A stretch of 64,000 bases of DNA. Origin: Fidelibacterota bacterium (GTDB lineage: Bacteria > Fidelibacterota > Marinisomatia > Marinisomatales > TCS55). The stretch lies in the NCBI GenBank assembly GCA_014239435.1, contig JAAZYX010000025.1, forward strand, positions 1 to 64,000. Reading direction: 5' to 3'. The translations under genes were made by a program, and so were the position numbers. This document shows positions 18,346 to 27,597 of this stretch, one piece after another. Below the pieces are notes generated by a model. That model worked only from the letters and a program-made list of their open reading frames with translations. It made no database searches and was not told the origin of the DNA. Positions within the stretch are counted from its first letter, which is position 1. Every line of letters starts with the position of its first letter.

Positions 18346-20421
18346 TTATTCTTTGTCCCATTCTGATTCCAGAAAATAGCTGGCCGAGCTGTAATATCCC
18401 GTCATTCGGGTAATCAATTCTCCATACAGTGGATGATTCAAATCGGTACGAATAAGCTGATTCAATTGATCATCCTTCCAAAGATAAAACCCTTTTTCTT
18501 TCGTTAGATAATTAAATCGTCCTACGCCGGATTCTGTGAAAATAAATCCATATTCATTAACCATATAAGATGGTGCAGTTTTATTAAGCAGATTCCTTCC
18601 AAAACTTGTAAAGGGTTCATTAAACCCAATGGTATGAAGCAAAGTCGGACCTATATCAACATGGGATCCAAATGAGGTGTTTCTTCGGGGCCGGCTTTTA
18701 CTATTGTTGGGGAATTTTATGTATAGAGGAACGCGGAGGAAATTCAACATTTCTGCTTCTGAATAGTGTCTTACTCCGCCAAAGTTGTGGTCACCGGTTA
18801 TGGCTGTTAGGGTATTCCTACCCAAATCAGAAGAGTACAATTTTTCTAAAAATCCGGCAAGTTTTTGCGCGCCGTACTGATAGGTCTCAAATCTGCTTTG
18901 AACATGATCCATATCATCCTGAATAATATCTAATATTCTATCCGGAATAGTAAGCGGAAGCGGTGTGTAGGTTTCCGGAATTGTGAATGGCGGATGGTTC
19001 GTTGTTGTCATGAAAACGATAAAGTGTGGTTTATCGGCATTATTAAGCAAATCAAAAACATAATCAAATAATACCTCATCATAAATACCCCAATCTGTAC
19101 GGATAGCATCCGTATCGAAATTGCCGTCTCCGTGCAGGTTTTTAAATCCTTGATTTGTCAGGAAATCCAACAATCGCTGCCACGATAATTTTCCTCCATA
19201 AACAAAATGGGTTTCATATCCTTGATGATTAAAAATGTTGGCCAAAGATGAGGGGACCAGTTTGGATCCATACCTACTTTGGCTGAGCGGCAGATCTCCG
19301 GGGATCGATGGGATACTCAATAGGATGGATTGGAGACTCTCGATACTTCTGTTTCCGGTTGAGATAAAATGATCAAAATAAATCCCTTTCTCAATCCAAT
19401 CTATAAAATCACCTGCAATTTGAAAATCATTTGACGTATGATCGATGACCCATGCGCCCATCCCTTCCATAATTCCGAGGACCACATGAGGTTTAGGTTG
19501 ATTGTTTTCTTTCCCAATTGGATGGTATTGGATCGCTGAAAATTCATCTTCGTCGGAGTCCCCGATTACATTTTGATGAACAAATGTTTCTCCAGTTAAT
19601 GCAATCGCTGAATCCATGTCTCCTGCAAATTGATGCTGTATCCAAAAAGGAATTTTCTTTCCGGACTTAACTTTGGTTTCAATCGCTTTTTCCAATGAGA
19701 AAAGAGGATTTGGCCCAAGCTTATTGAGCAAAAAATGCGTTGAATATGCTGCATCACCAAGATTGATAGGGAATAAACCAAATGAAGCCCGCGCCATTAT
19801 TCCCCACAGAATAAAAGCGGCAAGCGGAGAAATTCTTTTCACCCATACTGAGGCAGGAAGTGAAATCCTGTACTGGTTCGGAAATAAGGTTCTAATCATT
19901 CGGAAGCCTGCATAGACTGAAGCAATAAACAAGAATCCATAGAGTGCCAGCGGATAGGATTTAGAAATTGTGTTGATTAAGGCTTTTGTGTCATCTTCGA
20001 AAAATTTGAAAATAAGAATATTAATATGATCATGAAAAAAGATGAAAAAATGATAATCTGATATAAAGGATAGAACAATCACGGCCGTGAAAATCATCAT
20101 CCAAATTCTTGTGAATTGAATTGTAAAATATTGAAATCCGGATGTTGAGAAAACAGTTTGAAACAATACCAATAGAAGCGGTACGATTAAAATATATGCA
20201 ATGGTGGCGCTGTCATAACGAAATCCGAGAATGAATCCTTTCACTATTTCAAGAAACGAAATTGCGGATACTGAATCATCTTTAAAGGCGTAAAAAAAGA
20301 AGATACGCCAGAAGAACATCAAGCAGTAGAACACCAAAGTTATAAGAGAGAGACTCTTTAAGAAGCCGAAGAAAAAAGTGTACCGACTTTCGACCGAATC
20401 ATTTTGAAATGGAAATTTCAT
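18346..20421 (-). CDS. LtaS-like membrane phosphotransferase/sulfatase-fold protein, copy 2
   Basis: 691 residues: five predicted membrane helices (about 1-215) and an extracytoplasmic alkaline-phosphatase/sulfatase-fold domain (about 290-650). The putative metal-ligand Glu is in 'VVLGIMEGMGAW', the nucleophile region reads 'STGNRSIESLQSILLS' (Ser where LtaS has Thr), and the metal-binding 'TGDHNFGG' lies near 565. The family includes lipoteichoic acid synthase and phosphoglycerol or phosphoethanolamine transferases of Gram-negative periplasm. The start codon overlaps the stop of the upstream paralogue (20418-20421, ATGA). Location next to LPS-type genes suggests decoration of a surface glycan; substrate inferred only. 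Confidence 0.82.
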   Translation of the reverse strand: MKFPFQNDSVESRYTFFFGFLKSLSLITLVFYCLMFFWRIFFFYAFKDDSVSAISFLEIVKGFILGFRYDSATIAYILIVPLLLVLFQTVFSTSGFQYFTIQFTRIWMMIFTAVIVLSFISDYHFFIFFHDHINILIFKFFEDDTKALINTISKSYPLALYGFLFIASVYAGFRMIRTLFPNQYRISLPASVWVKRISPLAAFILWGIMARASFGLFPINLGDAAYSTHFLLNKLGPNPLFSLEKAIETKVKSGKKIPFWIQHQFAGDMDSAIALTGETFVHQNVIGDSDEDEFSAIQYHPIGKENNQPKPHVVLGIMEGMGAWVIDHTSNDFQIAGDFIDWIEKGIYFDHFISTGNRSIESLQSILLSIPSIPGDLPLSQSRYGSKLVPSSLANIFNHQGYETHFVYGGKLSWQRLLDFLTNQGFKNLHGDGNFDTDAIRTDWGIYDEVLFDYVFDLLNNADKPHFIVFMTTTNHPPFTIPETYTPLPLTIPDRILDIIQDDMDHVQSRFETYQYGAQKLAGFLEKLYSSDLGRNTLTAITGDHNFGGVRHYSEAEMLNFLRVPLYIKFPNNSKSRPRRNTSFGSHVDIGPTLLHTIGFNEPFTSFGRNLLNKTAPSYMVNEYGFIFTESGVGRFNYLTKEKGFYLWKDDQLNQLIRTDLNHPLYGELITRMTGYYSSASYFLESEWDKE

Positions 20422-22403
20422 TTTGAGGGTATTCCTGCAGTATAATTAAACAATGCGGTGGATGCAGATTTTAACACGCTGAATAAATGAGATTTTGCGT
20501 TTTCCAATTTTGGGTGTCCGTTTTTATGCCTTTGCAAATGAATGCCATTTTCTAATGATTCGATTGTGAAAAATTGGTTCATACCGGTGAAATCGTGTAC
20601 ATAGAATACGTCCTCAAAAATGATTCCGGCAATATGATTTAACCCGGCAGGTGCAACCAATGCAAAATCATCCTGACGTTTTTCGGCCAATAAATTTTTC
20701 CCCCAAGAATGATGTTCGTAGGGTCCTCCAAGTAAATCCAGAATGGTTGGCTGAATATCTGTGTGGCTGGCGGTTCGTGAAATGATTTCTGCATCAATCC
20801 CCGGAGAAATTATGACACAAGGGACGTGATACATTTGAAGGTCAATGGATGCATCTGGATCCCCCTTTGTTAAGAATCCATGATCGCCGGTGAATACGAA
20901 AATTGTATTATGATAAAAATCCGATGAAACACATTTTTTCATGAATTCACCCAACGCCCAATCGGAATATTTAAAAACTTCGAGCCTCTCATTTTTAAAC
21001 AAATCTGCATTATAACTCATGTTCCCCTTTTCGGAATAATCCGGAAAGGTATAGGGAGGGTGATTGGATGTTGTCAGTATTGTAGCGAAAAACGGCTGTT
21101 CAATATTTGAAATATGGTCGAAAGCCTTATCATAGACATATTGATCCGCAAAACCATAAACGGTTCTGTGGGCAGTGTCCGGAAATGATTCCTCTCCAAA
21201 AAAAGTATCAAAACCCTGTTGGCGAAAAAATCCTCGCATATTATCAAACCTAAGATCGCCGCCATAAACAAATGAAGTAGCATATTCTCGTTGTTTTAAA
21301 ATTTCCGCTAAGGATGAAAAAGATTGGTCCGCCGCGGCATCCCGTAAAATGGTTTTATTTCGAGGAAGCGGTGGAAAGGATAATAAGGTACCGGAGAGTC
21401 CGCGGTTTGTTCTTGTGCCTGTTGAAAACATTCTTGTAAATAATACTCCCTGAGTCGTTAAGGAATCGAAATGGGTCGAGACGCCATATTCATTTCCCAA
21501 TGACCCAACCAACTGACTGGAGAAACTTTCCAGTAGAATCAATATGACATTGTAATTTTTTCGTGAATATTTTGACGTCTCGGTGCGTAATAATGGGAAT
21601 TCTTTTCTGCTAAATTTGGTTGTGTTATCTAAATACGCACTCCTGACATTCTGGATGCTTGCTTCATTAGAAAGAGTAATCGAGTTAAACAGATCTTTGC
21701 TGTTTTCTTTTCGGGCGGTCAAAACAGTTCTGCCAAGATTCCAAACGGGATTGAGGCTAAGTTGATTCAAGACTCGATGATCTGAAAAATTGGAATCACC
21801 ATAATGCATAGGATTCTGTTGAATTCCGCCTCTTGCTAAAATAACCAGTATAACAAAAATCCCTGATAACGATAAAATGGAACCAAGAGTTGAGGAATCG
21901 AATTTATCCTGAATTAAAAATGCGTCTGATTTTCGAAGTTTTTTCATGAGAAAAAACGTCATTAGTAAAAATATCATGAATAAAGCATTATATGGAAAAG
22001 TGCCGAGAATTGTCCCGATAACCTCTTTTGGATATACGAGATAATCGAATATTAGGGTGTTTATCCGGCGGTTAAATTCGAAATGAAATCCGATATCTGT
22101 CAGATATACTACCATTAATAGAAACCCAATTCCCAACGTATAATATTTTATGAAGTGGTTACTAATCCTGACAACCGGCTTAAAGGTGTGGAGTGAAAAT
22201 CCAAAAACATGCAAAAACCATATTGGAAGAAATAAATATGAAAGGGCCGAGAAGTCATATTGAAGACCGAGCAGAAAAACCATGAGCCAATCAAAAATGC
22301 TCCCAACTGAATATCCACTGGACAGGAAAAATAACAGTACCCTGAAACCGGTAAAAACACCTATTGTATACAGAAGGTTTTTGAAGATAGAACGATAATT
22401 CAA
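20418..22403 (-). CDS. LtaS-like membrane phosphotransferase/sulfatase-fold protein, copy 1
   Basis: 661 residues, same architecture as the adjacent downstream gene: membrane helices in the first 200 residues, then the sulfatase-fold domain. Metal Glu in 'VILILLESFSSQLVG', nucleophile motif 'STGTRTNRGLSGTLLSFPP' with the expected Thr, and 'FTGDHGFLTKGDPDAS' near the second metal site. 'YGGDLRFDNMRGFFRQQGFDTFFG' is also a characteristic stretch of this family. This copy is closer to canonical LtaS-like enzymes than its neighbour. The two are translationally coupled and may act in sequence, or on different acceptors, in building a phosphorylated envelope polymer. Confidence 0.85.
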   Translation of the reverse strand: MNYRSIFKNLLYTIGVFTGFRVLLFFLSSGYSVGSIFDWLMVFLLGLQYDFSALSYLFLPIWFLHVFGFSLHTFKPVVRISNHFIKYYTLGIGFLLMVVYLTDIGFHFEFNRRINTLIFDYLVYPKEVIGTILGTFPYNALFMIFLLMTFFLMKKLRKSDAFLIQDKFDSSTLGSILSLSGIFVILVILARGGIQQNPMHYGDSNFSDHRVLNQLSLNPVWNLGRTVLTARKENSKDLFNSITLSNEASIQNVRSAYLDNTTKFSRKEFPLLRTETSKYSRKNYNVILILLESFSSQLVGSLGNEYGVSTHFDSLTTQGVLFTRMFSTGTRTNRGLSGTLLSFPPLPRNKTILRDAAADQSFSSLAEILKQREYATSFVYGGDLRFDNMRGFFRQQGFDTFFGEESFPDTAHRTVYGFADQYVYDKAFDHISNIEQPFFATILTTSNHPPYTFPDYSEKGNMSYNADLFKNERLEVFKYSDWALGEFMKKCVSSDFYHNTIFVFTGDHGFLTKGDPDASIDLQMYHVPCVIISPGIDAEIISRTASHTDIQPTILDLLGGPYEHHSWGKNLLAEKRQDDFALVAPAGLNHIAGIIFEDVFYVHDFTGMNQFFTIESLENGIHLQRHKNGHPKLENAKSHLFSVLKSASTALFNYTAGIPSK

Positions 22404-22466
22404 GGCGGGGCCGATTATTTTGGTTTTAGAATATGAATTTCATGTGGTGTAGACAAAAGAAAAATT

Positions 22467-23153
22467 ATGAATAAAGAAGAGATGAATCCTTCATATTTGA
22501 TTCTCGATTTTGATAATACAATTATTCGTGGTGAAACTATGGATGAACTTGCCAGAATATCTTTATCAAATTCACCTGAAAAGGACAAAATTATTTCAGA
22601 GATAGAACAAATTACGGCGTTAGGGATGGCAGGGGAAATGCCGTTTGATGAGTCGTTATCAAAACGAATTAAATTGCTGAAGGCACATAAAACGCATGTT
22701 GGTTTGCTAATCAGTACTTTGAAAAAAAGGATTGACACATCCATTATAAACAATACTGAATTTTTCAAAAGACATCGGCGAAAAATTTACATTATATCGG
22801 GAGGGTTTACATCTGTAATCAATCGGGTATTGGAAGACATGCCATTTAATGAAAATCAAATTTACGGAAATGAATTAATGTTTGATGATGGCGGTTGGAT
22901 TACCCGTGTAAACAAAGAAAACTTTCTTTCAAAAAAGAACGGGAAATCTGCTTTGTTGAATTCTCTCAAATTAAGCGGTGCAATTGCCACAATAGGGGAT
23001 GGATTCTCCGACGCAGAAATGAAACTGTCCGGGGAAGCAGATATGTTTTTTGCCTATACCGGACATATACTTCGGGAATCAGTTTTACACCATTCGGATT
23101 TTACAGTATCCTCTTTTGACGAAATAATTCAATTATTAAGCGAATGGGATTGA
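22467..23153 (+). CDS. HAD-family phosphatase, SerB-like
   Basis: 228 residues. HAD motif I 'ILDFDNTII' (near 12-20, where many SerB have DFDST), motif II 'YIISGGFTSVI' (near 110), and motif III/IV 'IGDGFSDAEMKLSGEADMFFAY' (near 174-195). The layout is that of HAD-IB phosphatases such as phosphoserine phosphatase, giving serine from phosphoserine. Specificity cannot be set from motifs; a phospho-sugar substrate is also possible given the envelope genes upstream. Divergent from the LtaS-like pair across 63 bases. Confidence 0.8.
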   Translation: MNKEEMNPSYLILDFDNTIIRGETMDELARISLSNSPEKDKIISEIEQITALGMAGEMPFDESLSKRIKLLKAHKTHVGLLISTLKKRIDTSIINNTEFFKRHRRKIYIISGGFTSVINRVLEDMPFNENQIYGNELMFDDGGWITRVNKENFLSKKNGKSALLNSLKLSGAIATIGDGFSDAEMKLSGEADMFFAYTGHILRESVLHHSDFTVSSFDEIIQLLSEWD

Positions 23154-23198
23154 GAATAATTTTTTAGCAATATCATTGGCATTAGATTCACAGAATAT

Positions 23199-24470
23199 AT
23201 GGGACACTTACAAGATAGATTAAAAGAACAAATTCCGGACCTTCAAGCTAGGGCCAAGAAACTGGTATTAGAGAAGGGATCGTCCGTAATTAGTGACGTT
23301 ACGGTTTCCCAAGCTTACGGCGGCATGCGAGGAGTGCGAGGATTTGTATGCGACACATCAAATGTTACTGCGGATGAAGGTCTAATCATTCGAGGGCACC
23401 CATTGCTGGATATTATCGATATTCTTCCTGAAGAAGTGTTTTACCTTTTATTAACAGGTGAAATTCCTGATGCACCCGCATTAGAAGACTTATCTGCGCA
23501 ATTCAAGGAAAAACAAAACGTTCCGGATTATGTTTGGAATGTCTTGGGTGCCATGCCTGCGAATTCGCATCCGATGACAATGCTTACCACCGGAATCATG
23601 GTTATGCAGGAAGGGAGTGAATTTAAAAAACAATACAACGCAGGGATAAAAAAATCAGATTATTGGGAACCGATTCTGGAAGATGGAATATCGCTGATAG
23701 CAAAATTACCTGCTTTGGCTGCTGGGATTTACCGGATGCATTTCGAAAAGGGCGATCGGATAGAACATAATCCTGAATTGGATTGGGCTTCGAATTTTGC
23801 ATATATGACAGGATTGGATGATCCGGATGGTGATTTCCAAAAACTCATGCGGTTATACCTCATGGTGCATTGCGACCACGAAGGCGGAAATGTAAGTGCA
23901 TTTGCAGCGCATACGGTTGCTTCTGCTCTTTCGGATCCATTTTATTCGGTTGCATCAGGATTAAACGGACTTGCCGGACCGCTCCACGGATTGGCAAATC
24001 AGGAATGTCTTAAATTCGTTTTGGGAGTCAATGATCATTTTGGTAAAGTGCCGCAGAAGGCAGAAATGGCAGAGTACTGCTGGGATTGGCTAAACAGCGG
24101 ACGGGTCGTACCCGGATATGGTCATGCTGTACTTAGATGTCCGGATCCCAGGTTTGTATCTTTTCTGGATTTTGGAAAAAAACATATTAATAATGATAAT
24201 ATTTTTTCCATTGTTGAACTTTTGTATGAAATTGTCCCAAAAGTATTACGCGACCAAGGAAAAGCAAAAAATCCATGGCCGAATGTGGACGCGGCCTCCG
24301 GATCGTTATTATATTATTATGGTCTTACTGAATTCAAATTTTATACGGTTTTATTCAGTATTTCACGTGCAATGGGTATGATTGCGCAAATGGTCATCAA
24401 TCGTGCTCTTGGAGTGCCTATTACACGCCCAAAGTCCGTTACAACAGATTGGCTGGAAAAAAATTCATAA
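23199..24470 (+). CDS. gltA: Citrate synthase (eukaryote-like type)
   Basis: Condenses acetyl-CoA and oxaloacetate to citrate, entering the TCA cycle. 423 residues. Signatures: 'GGMRGVRGFVCDTS' (near 41-54), 'HCDHEGGNVSAFAAHTVASAL' with the catalytic His in two blocks near 226-246, 'GPLHGLANQE' (near 263-272) with the second His, 'VPGYGHAVLRCPDPR' (near 304-318) and the acidic catalytic block 'WPNVDAASGSLLYYYGL' near 361-377. The long N-terminus and the 'LRCPDPRF' context fit the mitochondrial-like (type I) class rather than the allosteric gram-negative GltA. Confidence 0.93.
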   Translation: MGHLQDRLKEQIPDLQARAKKLVLEKGSSVISDVTVSQAYGGMRGVRGFVCDTSNVTADEGLIIRGHPLLDIIDILPEEVFYLLLTGEIPDAPALEDLSAQFKEKQNVPDYVWNVLGAMPANSHPMTMLTTGIMVMQEGSEFKKQYNAGIKKSDYWEPILEDGISLIAKLPALAAGIYRMHFEKGDRIEHNPELDWASNFAYMTGLDDPDGDFQKLMRLYLMVHCDHEGGNVSAFAAHTVASALSDPFYSVASGLNGLAGPLHGLANQECLKFVLGVNDHFGKVPQKAEMAEYCWDWLNSGRVVPGYGHAVLRCPDPRFVSFLDFGKKHINNDNIFSIVELLYEIVPKVLRDQGKAKNPWPNVDAASGSLLYYYGLTEFKFYTVLFSISRAMGMIAQMVINRALGVPITRPKSVTTDWLEKNS

Positions 24471-24567
24471 GCGAACGTCTATTTAAATCATATCCTTTCC
24501 CATCGAGGGAAAAGTCTTGTCTTACCCTCGGAATTACTCCAAATTACCTCTCACCTGAGATAATCCC

Positions 24568-26346
24568 ATGTTTAGATCAAAATTATTCAGCATTTTATTG
24601 GGAATCGGTGTCTCTATTGGATTCGCCGAAGAGGATCAATTCGTCCAATTGGATGCATACAGCGGAGTTGGATCTGTGCTTCTTCATTGGTCAACAAGAG
24701 ATATCATATCCGAAAAAGTTATAAACATTTATAAATCGACGGATCGTCAGAAATCGTATGAACTGATAGCGGAAGTCAATCCTGAATTAGACAGATATTT
24801 AGATACAGAATTAAAAAATGGTCAAATAGCTTTTTATTATGTAGAGTGTGTTGTCAATGAGAATCAATCCATTTTCAGCGACCGCAATACTCCGCCTTTT
24901 GGGCAGTCAATGAAAATTGCTAATTCAAATGTATTGTTTTCCCTAATTGGGTCAAGTTTGTCTCAAACAGATAAATTGAATATTCAAGGTGAAATCATTT
25001 TATCTGATTATTTAGAAAAAGAATTTCCATCCATTGATCCGGTTTCTCTCGCTTTCCCTTTGATGAATCCCGACTTTATTTCCCAATGGATCGGCATTAT
25101 TCCAAATAGTGAACTGCAATTATTTTTTGAATTATTATCTACACCTGAAAATAATGATATCCTCACAAAATTATGGGCTGAAAAATGGAATGAATTGGAA
25201 ACCAGCAACAGAAATGCTTTACTATTAACACCTGAAGAGTACTCCCAAATAGGAAAAGAATTAATTCAAAATATAATTGAAGTCGTCATTCCCTTGCATA
25301 TCGATTATTTACAAAGAGATTTAGATTTCATACGTTTATCACCCTCAATTATTGTGAAAGATATTGTAGAGGAAAACGGTTATCAGAAGGTCAATTTTTA
25401 TTCACTTAAATCCATATCATCAAGTGAAATCATTATGGAATCCGGATTAGAAAAATTAACTATAGAATTATCAGATATTTTGTCCGATTCTTCTTTCGAT
25501 GTTTTATTACCTAAAGAATGGGGTGTTGTTTCCATCGCGTTTAATGATCAATCACTTGGGACGTTTCCTTTGAATTCTGGAATGGGCACTAAAGTCAAAC
25601 TCTTGGATGGGACGATTATAAGCTTTGGAGATGTTTTGCCATTTCCAATATCTGGATTTCTATGGGATTACGATTATTTTTGGTTCAACGAAATTGAATA
25701 CAATTCTCACAATCATTTGCTTCATGTTGAAATCGCAGGAAAAAGCAGCGAGATTATGAATTATGGATTATTTTTCAATGATAATTTGATATGGGAAATC
25801 AATACGGGTATTCAATTTGAGCAAACGTATTTTGATTCCGTGTTTACTTTAGACATGGAAGATAAAATTGGCGACTGGCTTTATTTAAAAGTAAAAGTAG
25901 AAGGAAAATGGTCAACAATGAGTGAAGCACGGCCCATAATTTTCAGCAATTCCAAAATAGAAGCACGTATCCCCGACGGCGGACAATGGCAGGAAATCAC
26001 CTTTACAACCTTTGGAGAGGCAAACGATTTTCGCGAAGCGAATACAGATATACAGGTTATTCCGGAAGTGTTTGCAATGTTTCAGAATTATCCGAACCCG
26101 TTTAATGCTAGCACTTCAGTCTCCATTGATTTAATAGAGCCGGCAGTGGTTGATTTATTTATTACGGACGCAGGCGGGAGAAAGATCAAAGAATTTGTAC
26201 GATCGGAAGCATTAATTCCCGGGCAATATTCATTCGTTTGGGATGCCCATGATCATTCAAGCGGTGTATATTTCCTGACAATTGTAGCGCAAATGAAAGA
26301 CTTTCTACCCGTCGTACAAAGTCGGAAAATGATCTACCTAAAATAA
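24568..26346 (+). CDS. Secreted protein with type IX secretion C-terminal domain
   Basis: 592 residues. Signal peptide (1-19) then a fibronectin-III-like beta segment (about 23-100: 'YSGVGSVLLHWSTRD', 'AFYYVECVV'). The middle 400 residues match no family I recognise. The last 85 residues are a classic Por/type IX sorting domain: 'FQNYPNPFNASTSVSIDL' near 509-526, 'ITDAGGRKI' and the 'SGVYFLTI' strand, ending in basic 'SRKMIYLK'. Secretion to or across the outer membrane by the type IX system is inferred from this. No catalytic motif recognised. Confidence 0.75.
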   Translation: MFRSKLFSILLGIGVSIGFAEEDQFVQLDAYSGVGSVLLHWSTRDIISEKVINIYKSTDRQKSYELIAEVNPELDRYLDTELKNGQIAFYYVECVVNENQSIFSDRNTPPFGQSMKIANSNVLFSLIGSSLSQTDKLNIQGEIILSDYLEKEFPSIDPVSLAFPLMNPDFISQWIGIIPNSELQLFFELLSTPENNDILTKLWAEKWNELETSNRNALLLTPEEYSQIGKELIQNIIEVVIPLHIDYLQRDLDFIRLSPSIIVKDIVEENGYQKVNFYSLKSISSSEIIMESGLEKLTIELSDILSDSSFDVLLPKEWGVVSIAFNDQSLGTFPLNSGMGTKVKLLDGTIISFGDVLPFPISGFLWDYDYFWFNEIEYNSHNHLLHVEIAGKSSEIMNYGLFFNDNLIWEINTGIQFEQTYFDSVFTLDMEDKIGDWLYLKVKVEGKWSTMSEARPIIFSNSKIEARIPDGGQWQEITFTTFGEANDFREANTDIQVIPEVFAMFQNYPNPFNASTSVSIDLIEPAVVDLFITDAGGRKIKEFVRSEALIPGQYSFVWDAHDHSSGVYFLTIVAQMKDFLPVVQSRKMIYLK

Positions 26347-26360
26347 AAGAGGAGTAAGCT

Positions 26361-26894
26361 ATGGCAAGCGAGTTTGATGACGAAATGGATCGAATGGATG
26401 AATTGGAAAAGGAAGTGGACCATGAACTGTCTGAAGCAGTTTCCTTAAATGATCCGCTGTCATCTTTAAATCTTTCCAATCCGATTGTATTGAATGTGGG
26501 CAACTCACTGGCATCCATGATAGAAGAAATGCAAAATAAATCAATGGGATGTGTTTTGGTAAATAATGATGGAAGATTGTCTGGGATTATTACTGAGCGG
26601 GATATCCTTTTGAATATCACCGGAAAGGGCTTGGATCTCGAAAAAGAAACCGTCGAAAATTTTATGACAAAAAGTCCGGAAAGTTTGAAAATAGATGACC
26701 CCGTAGCATTCGCTTTGAATAAAATGTATGTCGGTGGATTCAGACATGTTCCTATCACAGATGATTCAGGTTCTGCGGTCGGACTGGTGTCTGTAGTAGA
26801 TATTGTTCGCCATATTTCGTCCTTTTTCAGTCAGGAAGTATTGAATCTTCCGCCTAATCCGCAACGTGCATTTGAGACACCGGAAGGCGGCTGA
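26361..26894 (+). CDS. Tandem CBS-domain protein
   Basis: 177 residues in the cytoplasm. After an acidic N-terminal stretch (1-25) come two CBS modules: about 31-90 ('SNPIVLNVGNSLASMIEEM', 'VLVNNDGRLSGIITERDIL') and about 97-160 ('MTKSPESLKIDDPVAFALNKM', 'HVPITDDSGSAVGLVSVVDIV'). CBS pairs usually bind adenine nucleotides and regulate a partner enzyme or transporter; no effector domain is fused here. A clear ribosome-binding site (agaggag, 26348-26354) precedes the ATG by 6 bases, unusually strong for this window. Confidence 0.88.
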   Translation: MASEFDDEMDRMDELEKEVDHELSEAVSLNDPLSSLNLSNPIVLNVGNSLASMIEEMQNKSMGCVLVNNDGRLSGIITERDILLNITGKGLDLEKETVENFMTKSPESLKIDDPVAFALNKMYVGGFRHVPITDDSGSAVGLVSVVDIVRHISSFFSQEVLNLPPNPQRAFETPEGG

Positions 26895-26901
26895 TTATTT
26901 A

Positions 26902-27558
26902 GTGAAAAACAACACCATCATTCTGCTGATTGCGATCGCATTGTTTTCCGGATGTGCAACGCATCCGACTATTAGCCCTAAACGGCTTCAGGAAGGTGAA
27001 TCGAGATACGGGTATACGTTATCTATCGAAAATGTATTCCCATATATGTGGTATCGGACGGGAATATCTGAAGTCAGCGATATCGGTTTCAGAATCGGTC
27101 TTCCTGTTTACGGAACCGGAATTGATTACAGCCGAGTCTTGTATTCAAAAGACAATAAATGGGATGTACTAAATCTTTCGTGGAGTTTGAATCCTAATTA
27201 CAATATGGATTTTACATATTATAAATTTAAAGAAATCGAAGAGAATAGATATCGGTGGTGGGGTTTTCGAGGAATGTACATTCCGGAAGGAATCATGGGA
27301 AACACTTCTACCCGAATTGGTGTTCTGTACGGCCGGCAGATAAAAGATAAAATGGGGTTTGAAATCGGATATTACCATGATTTCAGTTCAATGCCTCTGT
27401 CAAGTGTAATTGATCCAAGCTGGGCGTGGGACAGCGATGAAAATATTGCACGCTACGGCGATACGCCTCATGTATCTGAGGCGGGAATCCCTTCGGAATT
27501 TTCAAGAATGACCGGAATTTCTATGTTGGTGTATTTCCAATTAGGGAATTCTGAATAA
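26902..27558 (+). CDS. Lipoprotein of unknown function
   Basis: 218 residues. I take the GTG at 26902, which gives a proper lipoprotein signal (KNNTIILLIAIALFSGC, lipobox FSGC); the longer ATG at 26866 would put 12 extra residues before it and overlap the CBS gene. The mature part is rich in alternating aromatic/Gly residues ('GYTLSIENVFPYMWYRTG', 'FRIGLPVYGTGIDYSRV', 'MGFEIGYYHDFSS'), suggesting an outer-membrane-associated beta structure. No named family recognised. Confidence 0.6.
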   Translation: MKNNTIILLIAIALFSGCATHPTISPKRLQEGESRYGYTLSIENVFPYMWYRTGISEVSDIGFRIGLPVYGTGIDYSRVLYSKDNKWDVLNLSWSLNPNYNMDFTYYKFKEIEENRYRWWGFRGMYIPEGIMGNTSTRIGVLYGRQIKDKMGFEIGYYHDFSSMPLSSVIDPSWAWDSDENIARYGDTPHVSEAGIPSEFSRMTGISMLVYFQLGNSE

Positions 27559-27597
27559 ATCATATTTCCAAAAATCCTCTAGAATTAAAATCCACCG

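Noticed and set aside
24500-24530. Terminator hairpin after citrate synthase
   Set aside because: A 6-bp stem with a 15-base loop and no T-run; too weak.
26186-26758. 190-residue antisense frame across the type IX cargo and CBS genes
   Set aside because: It spans two real genes on the other strand and shows only shadow composition.
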